A stretch of 64,000 nucleotides of DNA from NCBI GenBank assembly GCA_019638485.1, contig JAHBTP010000002.1, positions 372,001 through 436,000 on the forward strand. Direction: 5' to 3'. Each line of letters starts with the position of its first letter. Positions within the stretch are counted from its first letter, which is position 1. The notes under the pieces are model-generated. The model was given only the letters and a program-made list of their open reading frames with translations. It was not told the origin of the DNA and ran no database searches. This stretch comes from Ferruginibacter sp. (GTDB lineage Bacteria > Bacteroidota > Bacteroidia > Chitinophagales > Chitinophagaceae). Both the position numbers and the translations under genes were made by a program. Shown here piece after piece: positions 1-7,345 of this stretch.

Positions 1-377
1 TAAAATACCTCAAGTCTTCTTGCATCAATCATAGGGATGTAGAAACCTATATCTAATGGATGGGCTTGTTTGGAAGCTAATGCCATTGCATATAAACGGT
101 TAACCATCATTAGTGGTAAATTCAATGCCAAACAAATACCTTTTGCAGATGCCAATCCAACGCGAATTCCTGTATAGGAGCCCGGGCCCTCAGTAACTAA
201 AACACCACGGAGTTGGTTAATCTGAATATTATTTTGGTTGAGCAATTCTTGGATTGCCGGATGAATAAAGGCAGCATGGTTTTTCTGTTGGCTATTATTT
301 TTCTGAGCTATTATTTTTCCTTCATTTGCCAAAGCCACTAATGCGGTTTCTGTTGTAGTATCAATCAATAAAATCAT
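1..377 (-). CDS. tsaB: TsaB, tRNA threonylcarbamoyladenosine biosynthesis protein (3' part cut by window edge)
   Basis: This minus-strand gene starts at an ATG at 377 and runs off the left edge, giving about 125 N-terminal residues. The protein opens with an ASKHA-fold beta strand (ILLIDTTTETALVAL). It carries the TsaB hallmark GPGSYTGIRVGLASAKG around residues 67-83. TsaB is the inactive Kae1-like partner that scaffolds TsaD in making N6-threonylcarbamoyladenosine at position 37 of ANN-decoding tRNAs, in the cytoplasm. The preceding gene on the same strand ends 2 nt before this start, so the two are probably cotranscribed. The identification is firm; the missing C-terminus cannot be assessed. 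Confidence 0.93.
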   Translation of the reverse strand, partial: MILLIDTTTETALVALANEGKIIAQKNNSQQKNHAAFIHPAIQELLNQNNIQINQLRGVLVTEGPGSYTGIRVGLASAKGICLALNLPLMMVNRLYAMALASKQAHPLDIGFYIPMIDARRLEVF

Positions 378-379
378 GC

Positions 380-985
380 TTATTGAGTTTGACTTGCTTG
401 AATTAAAAGTTTTGAAGGAAGATAGCTTTTATCGGTAACAGATAAAGTATTTAGTAGTTTAGCAATATTGGCTATTCCAATTTTCTCTGCCCACTCGAAG
501 GGTCCGAAAGGATAGCCGGTACCGAGTTTCATGGCTACATCAATTTCATTGGGAGTGCTCACTTTGTCTTCAAGAGCCAGATAGGCCTCATTAACAATCA
601 TAGCAATTACTCTTGGTGCAATAAAGCCGGGAGCATCTGTTACAAAATTAAATTTCTTTTCCAAGGCTTTTTCAATACACTTCGTATCACCATCAATGAC
701 TCCGGTAACTTCCCAAACCTGTCGCTTTAAAAACTCTGGCCATCCATTAAAACGAATAATATTTTTTGAGTGGTTATAAGGAATAATAGAAAGCACATTA
801 TTAATTAAAACAAGCTTATTAGCCGGGTAATTTACAAAACCTGATTCCACAAAAAAATTAATAAAGGCATCCGCATCTCCATGTTCAGAAAATAAAGAAA
901 TATCTTCAACACGTACAAAAGAAGATTTCATCATCACACCGGCTTCTGCCAAAATATTATCCGGGCCGCAAATAACTATTTTCAT
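380..985 (-). CDS. Small 3-hydroxyacyl-CoA dehydrogenase-like protein
   Basis: The protein has about 201 residues starting at the ATG at 985; an upstream in-frame start would run into the promoter of the divergent ridA. The C-terminal half matches the 3-hydroxyacyl-CoA dehydrogenase C-terminal domain: PRVIAMIVNEAYLAL followed by the LGTGYPFGPFEW signature. The N-terminal part begins like a Rossmann strand (MKIVICGPDN) but lacks the GxGxxG dinucleotide-binding loop and is shorter than in ordinary enzymes of about 280-300 residues. A catalytic role in beta-oxidation is therefore uncertain; it may be a divergent or non-catalytic paralog. It lies 2 nt upstream of tsaB on the same strand. Confidence 0.7.
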   Translation of the reverse strand: MKIVICGPDNILAEAGVMMKSSFVRVEDISLFSEHGDADAFINFFVESGFVNYPANKLVLINNVLSIIPYNHSKNIIRFNGWPEFLKRQVWEVTGVIDGDTKCIEKALEKKFNFVTDAPGFIAPRVIAMIVNEAYLALEDKVSTPNEIDVAMKLGTGYPFGPFEWAEKIGIANIAKLLNTLSVTDKSYLPSKLLIQASQTQ

Positions 986-993
986 GCTTTCTT

Positions 994-1029
994 TTTGCAA
1001 AAATAGGTGGTTAATTAGGGATATATTTG
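994..1029 (+). promoter_or_regulatory. Putative ridA promoter
   Basis: A perfect Bacteroidota -7 element TATATTTG lies at 1022-1029. A TTTG at 994-997 could be the -33 element, although the 24-nt gap is slightly long. It sits 22 nt upstream of the ridA ATG. Confidence 0.45.
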
Positions 1030-1050
1030 TACTCAATTAAATTTAGTGTT

Positions 1051-1434
1051 ATGTCTGCAAAAATTATTTATACTAAACAAGCTCCGGAGCCCATTGGACC
1101 GTATAGCCAGGCTGTTGCTGCCGGAAATATGTTGTTTATTTCAGGTCAAATTCCAATAAATCCTCAAACGGGTGAGTTGGTTACTTCGTCAATTAAAGAA
1201 GAAACTCTTCAGGTAATGAAAAATTTATCTGCTATTTTGAAAGAAGCAGGATTAGATTTTTCACATGTGGTTAAAACATCCATTTTTTTATCAGACATGC
1301 AATTATTCGGTGTAGTAAATGAGGTATATGCTGCTTTTTTTTCGGGAAACTATCCTGCAAGAGAGACGGTAGCCGTGAAAACACTTCCTCGGAGTGTTAA
1401 TGTTGAAATTAGTATGATTGCCTTGCTGCCATGA
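1051..1434 (+). CDS. ridA: RidA family reactive enamine/imine deaminase
   Basis: The protein has 127 residues, the usual length of the YjgF/YER057c/UK114 family. The start is the ATG at 1051, because homologs begin just before the strand IIYTKQAPEPIGPYSQAV. Family hallmarks are visible: GPYSQAV near the N-terminus, LFISGQIPINPQTGE, and the YPARETV stretch carrying the conserved arginine. RidA hydrolyses reactive enamine/imine intermediates released by PLP enzymes such as threonine dehydratase, in the cytoplasm. Its stop codon overlaps the ATG of the downstream dehydrogenase by 4 nt, indicating translational coupling. Confidence 0.93.
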   Translation: MSAKIIYTKQAPEPIGPYSQAVAAGNMLFISGQIPINPQTGELVTSSIKEETLQVMKNLSAILKEAGLDFSHVVKTSIFLSDMQLFGVVNEVYAAFFSGNYPARETVAVKTLPRSVNVEISMIALLP

Positions 1435-2348
1435 TATTAATTACAGCACCTGCACATCCGTATTTAATAAAAATACTTTTAGCCAAAGGGTATGAGGTGG
1501 AATATCGCCCTGATATCGGTTATGATGAACTCTTTTCCTTAGCGCCATCTGTAGAAGGATTAATTGTTACTACTCGATTAAGGGTTGATAAATCGTTAAT
1601 TGATAAAGCGCCTAAGTTAAAATGGATTGGTCGTTTGGGAAGCGGTATGGAATTGATTGATGTTGATTATGCACGTGCAAAAAATATCATCTGCCAAAGC
1701 AGTCCTGAAGGTAACCGAGTTGCTGTTGCTGAACATGCATTAGGTATGTTGATTGCGTTACAAAAAAATATTGTGAAGAGCAATGAAGAGGTTAAACATA
1801 ACAGATGGCTTCGGGTTGAGAACCGTGGGGTTGAAATTTCCGGAAAAACAATTGGAATAATTGGATATGGAAACACAGGAAGTTCATTTGCAAAATTGCT
1901 TAGCGGTTTTGATGTTACCTTGTTAGTGTTTGATAAATACAAGTTTAATTTTGGCACCGGAAATATTAAAGAGGCAAACTTGGAACAGATTTGCCGCTAT
2001 GCAGATGTGATTAGTTTTCATATTCCATTAACAAATGAAACATACCGGATGGCAGAGAATGATTTTTTTAACGCATTAATAAATCGTCCGGTTATTTTAA
2101 ACACATCTCGTGGTGGGGTGATAAATACATCTTCATTATTAATGGCTTTAGAAAATGAAAAAATTTCCGGCGCAGGGTTGGATGTGCTTGAGAATGAGGT
2201 GCTTTCTTCATACACCCCGGAAGAGAATAAAATCCTCGAAAACTTAAACGCTCATCCCAGGGTAATAATAACACCACATATTGCAGGGTACTCTCATGAG
2301 GCTTATTTAAAAATGAGTACTGTGTTAATAGAAAAATTAAATTTATAA
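1431..2348 (+). CDS. D-isomer specific 2-hydroxyacid dehydrogenase (phosphoglycerate dehydrogenase-like)
   Basis: This 305-residue protein has the two-domain D-2-hydroxyacid dehydrogenase layout without the C-terminal ACT domain of classical SerA. The NAD-binding loop GYGNTG lies at residues 145-150. The catalytic triad is present: Arg227 in NTSRGG, a Glu at 254 or 256 in the LDVLENE stretch, and His283 in TPHIAG. NAD(H)-dependent oxidation of a 2-hydroxyacid follows from the family. The exact substrate (3-phosphoglycerate, glycerate or another) cannot be decided from sequence. The ATG overlaps the ridA stop codon, so the two genes form a small operon. Confidence 0.85.
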   Translation: MILITAPAHPYLIKILLAKGYEVEYRPDIGYDELFSLAPSVEGLIVTTRLRVDKSLIDKAPKLKWIGRLGSGMELIDVDYARAKNIICQSSPEGNRVAVAEHALGMLIALQKNIVKSNEEVKHNRWLRVENRGVEISGKTIGIIGYGNTGSSFAKLLSGFDVTLLVFDKYKFNFGTGNIKEANLEQICRYADVISFHIPLTNETYRMAENDFFNALINRPVILNTSRGGVINTSSLLMALENEKISGAGLDVLENEVLSSYTPEENKILENLNAHPRVIITPHIAGYSHEAYLKMSTVLIEKLNL

Positions 2349-2352
2349 GCAA

Positions 2353-2381
2353 TGTTTACTTTCTAAATTTTATTATATTTG
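2353..2381 (+). promoter_or_regulatory. Putative greA promoter
   Basis: A perfect TAnnTTTG element (TATATTTG) lies at 2374-2381, with a TGTTTAC segment at 2353-2359 in roughly the -33 position. Initiation would fall just downstream, immediately before the hairpin at 2394-2421. Confidence 0.5.
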
Positions 2382-2393
2382 TATAAATACGTG

Positions 2394-2430
2394 CAACGCT
2401 TTGGTATATGCCGAAGCGTTGTATTTTTTT
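2394..2430 (+). terminator. Intrinsic terminator / possible greA leader attenuator
   Basis: A perfect 8-bp stem (CAACGCTT at 2394-2401, AAGCGTTG at 2414-2421) with a 12-nt loop is followed by TA and seven Ts (2424-2430). It may simply end the ridA-dehydrogenase transcript that stops at 2348. However, a good promoter lies between that stop and the hairpin, so greA transcripts should also cross it and it may act as an attenuator. Confidence 0.6.
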
Positions 2431-2449
2431 GGCTAACAAACCATTTAAC

Positions 2450-2923
2450 ATGGCAGAAACAAATTACGTTACGCAAGATACTTTTGAAAAAATGCAGGCT
2501 GAATTGCAGCGGATGAAAACAGTTGATCGTCCTGCCGCTAGCCAGGCTATTGCTGAGGCAAGGGAAAAGGGCGACCTTAAAGAGAATGCTGAGTATGATG
2601 CAGCAAAGGAAGCACAAGGTATTTTAGAAGCGCGAATTAATCAATTGGAAACTCAAATTGCCAGTGCCCGAATTTTAGATGAAGCTTCAATAAATACTGA
2701 TCGAGTTAGTGTTTTAACTCGTGTTACCCTTACTAATCTGAATACTAATAAGCAGGTCACTTATCAAATTGTGTCTGAAAGTGAAGCAGATTTAAAAGCA
2801 GGAAAAATTTCAGTAACATCTCCAATCGGGAGTGGTCTTTTGGGAAAGGCTGTTGGGGAAATTGCAGAAGTGGTTGTGCCCATAGGTACCTTACGGTTGA
2901 GGGTAGAAAATATTGCAGTATAA
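2450..2923 (+). CDS. greA: Transcript cleavage factor GreA
   Basis: The protein has 157 residues, the normal length for GreA. The ATG at 2450 is chosen because homologs begin a few residues before the TFEKMQAEL coiled coil; the upstream in-frame start would lie in the hairpin region. The coiled-coil tip carries the acidic GDLKENAEYDAAKEAQ motif, which places Mg2+-coordinating acids in the RNA polymerase secondary channel. The C-terminal half is the FKBP-like domain (VTLTNLNTNKQVTYQIV, then SPIGSGLLGKAVGE). GreA rescues backtracked RNA polymerase by stimulating cleavage of the nascent transcript. A HIT-family gene follows after 15 nt, probably on the same transcript. Confidence 0.96.
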   Translation: MAETNYVTQDTFEKMQAELQRMKTVDRPAASQAIAEAREKGDLKENAEYDAAKEAQGILEARINQLETQIASARILDEASINTDRVSVLTRVTLTNLNTNKQVTYQIVSESEADLKAGKISVTSPIGSGLLGKAVGEIAEVVVPIGTLRLRVENIAV

Positions 2924-2938
2924 ATAAATTCGCTCTTT

Positions 2939-3337
2939 ATGCCTTCTATTTTTACGTCTATAATAAGGGGAGATATTCCTTCCTACAAAATTGCAGAGAA
3001 TGATAAATTCTATGCTTTTTTAGATATCTCTCCTATGGCACATGGGCATGTACTTGTTGTGCCTAAGATTGAGGTAGATAAAATGTATGATTTGCCGGTT
3101 GATTATTTAGCAGAACTTATGGTTTTTGCACAGCCTATTGCGAAGGCAATAGAAAATGCGTTTCCTTGTAAACGATGCGGATTTAGTATTGTAGGCTTAG
3201 AGGTACCACATGCACATCTGCACCTTATTCCCATCAATACGATGGATGACTTAAATTTTACCCGAAAAAAAATGTCGGTTACTCCCGATGAGTTGAAAAA
3301 AGATCAGCAAAAGATACTATCACATTTTGTTTCCTGA
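2939..3337 (+). CDS. HIT family nucleotide hydrolase
   Basis: The protein has 132 residues and is a single histidine-triad domain. The family N-terminus IIRGDIPSYKI is followed by FLDISPMAHGHVLVVPK, and the catalytic triad HAHLHLIP lies near residue 100. HIT proteins hydrolyse or transfer nucleotidyl groups from substrates such as adenosine 5'-phosphoramidate. The specific substrate here is unknown. It follows greA closely, and its last 18 nt overlap the 3' end of the convergent ruvC. Confidence 0.92.
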   Translation: MPSIFTSIIRGDIPSYKIAENDKFYAFLDISPMAHGHVLVVPKIEVDKMYDLPVDYLAELMVFAQPIAKAIENAFPCKRCGFSIVGLEVPHAHLHLIPINTMDDLNFTRKKMSVTPDELKKDQQKILSHFVS

Positions 3338-3892
3338 AATAATTCGATCAGGATTTGCAGCAATAAAAGCTTTCCACGATTTTTCTAATTTCAGGGAACT
3401 GATAGGAGAGTTTTGTTGAAAATAATGGCATACCGCTACAGCCAAGGCATCACTTGCATCAAAGTAATGTGGTGTTTCATTAAACTTTAATAATTGTTGC
3501 AGCATATTCAGTACTTGCTCCTTACGGGCATTTCCATTTCCGGTGATTGATTGTTTCACTTTTTTAGGCGCATATTCCCATACCGGTATTTTTGATTGCA
3601 TGGCTGCTGCAATAGCTACTCCCTGCGCTCTGCCAAGTTTAAGCATGCTTTGAACATTTTTTCCAAAGAAGGGCGCTTCAATAGCAAAAGCATCCGGTTT
3701 TATTGTGCTTATCAGTTGGCAAACCTTTTCGTGAATTAATTCTAATTTTTTATATGCATCATTGGATGCGCCTATTTTAAAAACATCCATTTCAATAAGA
3801 TGAACTGAATTTCCTTTTATTTCAATTGCACCGTATCCCATGATTATAGATCCCGGATCAATGCCTAATATTATTTTATGCTTATTTTGCAA
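3320..3892 (-). CDS. ruvC: Crossover junction endodeoxyribonuclease RuvC
   Basis: The protein has 190 residues, slightly longer than E. coli RuvC. The four catalytic acids of the RNase H-like fold are in place: Asp12 in GIDPGS, Glu72 in AIEAPF, and Asp145 and Asp148 in YFDASDALAVAVCH. The open frame appears to start with TTG at 3892, because no ATG exists between the upstream in-frame stop and the GIDPGS motif. RuvC resolves Holliday junctions together with RuvAB. The 3' end overlaps the convergent HIT gene by 18 nt. A minus-strand TACTTTTG at 3932-3925 is a good -7 element for this gene. Confidence 0.95.
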   Translation of the reverse strand: MQNKHKIILGIDPGSIIMGYGAIEIKGNSVHLIEMDVFKIGASNDAYKKLELIHEKVCQLISTIKPDAFAIEAPFFGKNVQSMLKLGRAQGVAIAAAMQSKIPVWEYAPKKVKQSITGNGNARKEQVLNMLQQLLKFNETPHYFDASDALAVAVCHYFQQNSPISSLKLEKSWKAFIAANPDRIISGNKM

Positions 3893-3919
3893 CTGATGCC
3901 TTTTTAATTAGTATCCGCA

Positions 3920-4900
3920 TTGAACAAAAGTATCAAATTTATATTCAATTTTTTTCTAGCTCCGGTATTGTTTATACTGTTGTGTTTTAGTTTGTATCAT
4001 CAAATTTCTCAGCAACCCGACCTTCCCCGGCGCTGGCATACGCTTTCACACAATTGGAACCAGCCTTTGTTTTATGTAGTGGTTGGAATGATGTTATTGA
4101 ATTATGGCTTAGAAGCCAGAAAATGGCAATTACAGGTAGCCCCATTAGAAAAATTATCCTTTTTTCGTGCATTTAAATCAGTAATGGCGGGGTGCAGTAT
4201 TACGTTAATGGTGCCAAACAGGATGGGTGAATATGGGGGAAGAATTCTTTTTGTTAGTGAAGGAAACCGTGCCCGGGCAGTGTCTCTTACTGTTTTGGGA
4301 AGCATAGCTCAATTAATAATTACTTTATTGATGGGAGTAGTTGGAATTATTGTTATAAAATTTTTTGCAACCTCAAATATTCCGGTATCCGAACGCCTCC
4401 CCTTTGTATTGGAAGATGTACTGCTGGCTGTAAGTATATTGCTGGTGATATTTTTACTTTGGGTGTATTTTAAAGTAAATAATTGGGTAAGCTTTTTAGA
4501 GAGGTTTAAAATAATTTCCGGAATTGTGAAATATATAACGGTTCTACATTCCGTTTCCCGTAAAACATTGTTAAGAATACTTTCTATTTCGTTTTTTCGA
4601 TATCTGGTATTTATTTTACAATACATTTGGTTATTACAGGTTACTGATGTTGATATCCCATTATGGAGTTGTTTTTGGATTATTTCAGTTTTTTATTTAG
4701 TGATGGCAGTGGTGCCAACTATCGGCTTTGTGGAGTTGCCTCTACGAGCAGTAGCTTCAGTAGGATTGCTTTCGGCATACTCAGACAATGTGTTGGGAAT
4801 TCAAGCAGCAGCCTTAGGTATATGGATAATTAACCTTGTTTTACCTGCAATTATTGGAAGCCTATTAATTTTTGGAGTTAAAGTATTAAAAGAAAAATAG
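3920..4900 (+). CDS. Flippase-like / lysylphosphatidylglycerol synthase transmembrane domain protein
   Basis: This 326-residue integral membrane protein has about seven to eight hydrophobic segments. The family motif MVPNRMGEYGGRILF lies around residues 97-111, and a second conserved region is GFVELPLRAVASVG near residue 272. The family (LPG_synthase_TM, UPF0104) covers flippase-like domains including the N-terminal part of MprF, but no aminoacyl-transferase domain is attached here. A lipid-flipping role is inferred from the family. The start is a TTG at 3920, as the next ATG would remove the first membrane segment. The DUF3108 gene follows 5 nt downstream, suggesting an operon. Confidence 0.75.
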   Translation: MNKSIKFIFNFFLAPVLFILLCFSLYHQISQQPDLPRRWHTLSHNWNQPLFYVVVGMMLLNYGLEARKWQLQVAPLEKLSFFRAFKSVMAGCSITLMVPNRMGEYGGRILFVSEGNRARAVSLTVLGSIAQLIITLLMGVVGIIVIKFFATSNIPVSERLPFVLEDVLLAVSILLVIFLLWVYFKVNNWVSFLERFKIISGIVKYITVLHSVSRKTLLRILSISFFRYLVFILQYIWLLQVTDVDIPLWSCFWIISVFYLVMAVVPTIGFVELPLRAVASVGLLSAYSDNVLGIQAAALGIWIINLVLPAIIGSLLIFGVKVLKEK

Positions 4901-4905
4901 AAAAA

Positions 4906-5703
4906 ATGAAATTCTTTCGTTTGTTGATTTTGCCTTTAAGTATGATATTATTGAGCTTTTCAGGTGCTAATCAGGAGTTTTGTGGAATTAGAAATACAAC
5001 CTTTAAGGCGGAAGAAAAAGTATTGATGAAAGTATTCTATTCTGCTATGGGCGTATATATCGGTGCAGGAGAGGCAGAGTTTAGTGTAAAGTTGACCCGG
5101 TTTAATAATAAACCTGTTTATCATTTTGTAGGCGAGGGAAAAACTTATCCGTTTTTTGATAAATTTTTCAGGGTACGTGATCGTTATGAAAGCTTTGTGG
5201 ACACAGCAACCTTGCTTCCGTATAAATTTATCCGTAATGTAGATGAAGGAGGACATAAAATTTATAATAATGTAACCTTTAATCAAACAACGAATACCGC
5301 TATTTCAACTACTGGGGTGTATCAAATTACAGATTGTATTCAAGACGTAGTTAGCTCAGTGTATTATGCCAGAAATATTGATTTTAATAAGTATAAACCC
5401 GGAGATAAAATCCCCTTTGATATGTTTTTAGATGATGAGATTTATCATTTGTATATCCGGTATATGGGAAAAGAAAAAATTAAGACCCGATATGGAAAAT
5501 TTCACGCTTTTAAATTTAAACCTCTTTTGTTAAAAGGAAATATTTTTGAAGGAGGAGAAAAGATGACTGCCTGGATTAGTGATGATGATAACCGCCTGCT
5601 TTTAAGAGTGGATAGCCCCATTTCTGTAGGTAGTGTTAAAATAGATATGATGGGTTATTCCGGGTTACGCTATCCGTTAAAATCTCTTATTTCCATTAGA
5701 TAA
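4906..5703 (+). CDS. DUF3108 domain-containing secreted protein
   Basis: The protein has 265 residues. An N-terminal signal peptide (about residues 1-20, with a hydrophobic core LILPLSMILLSF) targets it to the periplasm or outer membrane. The remainder matches DUF3108: a beta-rich protein with the region GAGEAEFSVK, a conserved RVRDRYESFVD stretch and a C-terminal GYSGLRYPL. No enzymatic motif is visible and the function of the family is not established. It sits 5 nt after the flippase-like gene, suggesting a common role in the envelope. Confidence 0.75.
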   Translation: MKFFRLLILPLSMILLSFSGANQEFCGIRNTTFKAEEKVLMKVFYSAMGVYIGAGEAEFSVKLTRFNNKPVYHFVGEGKTYPFFDKFFRVRDRYESFVDTATLLPYKFIRNVDEGGHKIYNNVTFNQTTNTAISTTGVYQITDCIQDVVSSVYYARNIDFNKYKPGDKIPFDMFLDDEIYHLYIRYMGKEKIKTRYGKFHAFKFKPLLLKGNIFEGGEKMTAWISDDDNRLLLRVDSPISVGSVKIDMMGYSGLRYPLKSLISIR

Positions 5704-5756
5704 ATAAGGTTATGTTGGCTAAGCCGGCAGTCAACTTATATTTTTACCAATTACCT

Positions 5757-6380
5757 CTACGAACTATGAAATCGCTTACTTAACTCAGCACGGGAATGTA
5801 CTTTCAGTTTTTTATAGATGTTCTTAATGTGTGAATTGATGGTTTCCCTTGAAATATGAATATTTGCTGCAATTTCTTTATAGCTGTATCCGTTGATTAG
5901 TAATTGAAGGATTTCGTTCTCGCGGCGGGTAAGCGCAATATCTTCATTCTGTTTGATGTTTATCGGTTTAAAATAATCAATCACTTTAGAGGCAATCATG
6001 CCGTTCATAGGCGCCTCACCGATATGCACGGAATGGATGGCGGCCGATATTTTTTCGAGATCATCTTTCTTCAATAAATATCCGTTGGCGCCTGCTCTCA
6101 AAGCGCTGAATATCTTTTCTTCATCTTCAAAAACCGTAAGCATCAATACCTTTATTTCAGGAAACCGTTTTTTCAACAGCCAAACGGCTTTAATGCCATC
6201 AATGCCCGGCATATTAATATCCATAAGCACCACTTGAGGTAACGATTGCTCAAATGTAGAAATGATTTGTTCGCAATTTTCCAACACATGAATTATGTGG
6301 TACTGCTTGTTTAGCTCAAGAGCAACCGTAATGGCCTTTCGGTATTGGGCATTATCATCAACAATAGCTATGGTAATCAT
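5757..6380 (-). CDS. NarL/FixJ-family response regulator
   Basis: The protein has 207 residues from the ATG at 6380. The receiver domain (about 1-120) has the acidic pair Asp8-Asp9, the phosphoacceptor Asp54 in VLMDINMPG, and the conserved Lys in LLKKDD. A LuxR-type helix-turn-helix follows (LTRRENEILQLLINGYSYKEIA, then SRETINSHIKNIYKKL). It should bind DNA as a phosphorylation-dependent dimer. No histidine kinase is next to it, so its partner is elsewhere; the kinase at 29.5 kb is of a different type and remote. Confidence 0.93.
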   Translation of the reverse strand: MITIAIVDDNAQYRKAITVALELNKQYHIIHVLENCEQIISTFEQSLPQVVLMDINMPGIDGIKAVWLLKKRFPEIKVLMLTVFEDEEKIFSALRAGANGYLLKKDDLEKISAAIHSVHIGEAPMNGMIASKVIDYFKPINIKQNEDIALTRRENEILQLLINGYSYKEIAANIHISRETINSHIKNIYKKLKVHSRAELSKRFHSS

Positions 6381-6502
6381 AAACCGGGTTGACAACTAAT
6401 AAAACTACCGCCAAAATCGGCGTTGCAAAATGAGTGGATTTTTGTGTTCGCAGGGTCAAAACACCCACACATCACAAAATTACATTACTATGGAAAGCAA
6501 TC

Positions 6503-7339
6503 TTATATTGATTGCAAATCGAATGTTTCCTTAGTGCGTACGCCCTTTTCAGTTAGTTGTAAACTACAACATTCAACAATTGGGTCGTGTTCAAAAAATA
6601 AAATATAATTATTATTTACAGCCTCTTCCAAATAAGATTTCTTTTCATTTAGTGTGGTTAGCGGAAACATATCATAAGCCATTACATAAGGTAGTGGAAT
6701 GTGTGCTGCTGAGGGGATAAGGTCTGCCATATAAATGATGGTGTGTCCTTTGTACTCTACCATCGGTAGCATCATGGCTTCGGTATGTCCAAAAACCTGC
6801 CTGATTTTTACACCCTGTGGAAATTCATCTCCGGAAAATTCAATATAACGCAATTGTCCGCTTTCTTTAATAGGTAAAATGTTTTCTTTCAAAAAGGATG
6901 CTCGTTCTCTATCGTTAGGATTTGTAGCCCATTGCCAATGTCGTTCATTACTCCAGTAAATCGCATTTTTAAAAGCAGGAACAAGTTGATCACCAACCCT
7001 GATAATACTGCCGCCGCAATGGTCAAAATGGAGGTGTGTTAATATAACATCAGTGATGTCATCGGGTGAAAATCCATAGGCCCTTAATGACTTTTCAAGG
7101 GTATCATCTCCGTGCAGATAATAATGGCCTAAAAATTTTGCATCTTGTTTATTTCCAATTCCATTATCAACCAAAATAAGTCTCTTACCATCCTGAATAA
7201 GTAAGCACCTCATTGCCCATGAGCATAGGTTATTATCATCAGCGGGGTTAAGTTTATTCCATATTGACTTAGGTACCACACCAAACATTGCACCACCATC
7301 TAACTTAAACATTCCTGTATTAATAGTATATAATTGCAT
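6503..7339 (-). CDS. MBL-fold metallohydrolase (lactonase-like)
   Basis: The protein has 278 residues and no signal peptide. The metal-binding signature THLHFDHCGG supplies His102, His104, Asp106 and His107. Later ligands are plausible in FGHTEAMM, YMADLIPSAAH and EHDP. The overall pattern, with an early VDNGIGNK strand, resembles the AHL-lactonase/quorum-quenching branch of the metallo-beta-lactamase superfamily. Lactonase activity is an inference from family resemblance, and another hydrolase activity is equally possible. The start lies 6 nt after the stop of the upstream MFS transporter gene, so the two are probably cotranscribed. Confidence 0.85.
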   Translation of the reverse strand: MQLYTINTGMFKLDGGAMFGVVPKSIWNKLNPADDNNLCSWAMRCLLIQDGKRLILVDNGIGNKQDAKFLGHYYLHGDDTLEKSLRAYGFSPDDITDVILTHLHFDHCGGSIIRVGDQLVPAFKNAIYWSNERHWQWATNPNDRERASFLKENILPIKESGQLRYIEFSGDEFPQGVKIRQVFGHTEAMMLPMVEYKGHTIIYMADLIPSAAHIPLPYVMAYDMFPLTTLNEKKSYLEEAVNNNYILFFEHDPIVECCSLQLTEKGVRTKETFDLQSI

Positions 7340-7345
7340 ATAAAA

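Noticed and set aside
3320..3337. HIT/ruvC 18-nt convergent overlap as a sign of misannotation
   Set aside because: Both C-termini are consistent with their families and short convergent overlaps are common, so no correction is needed.
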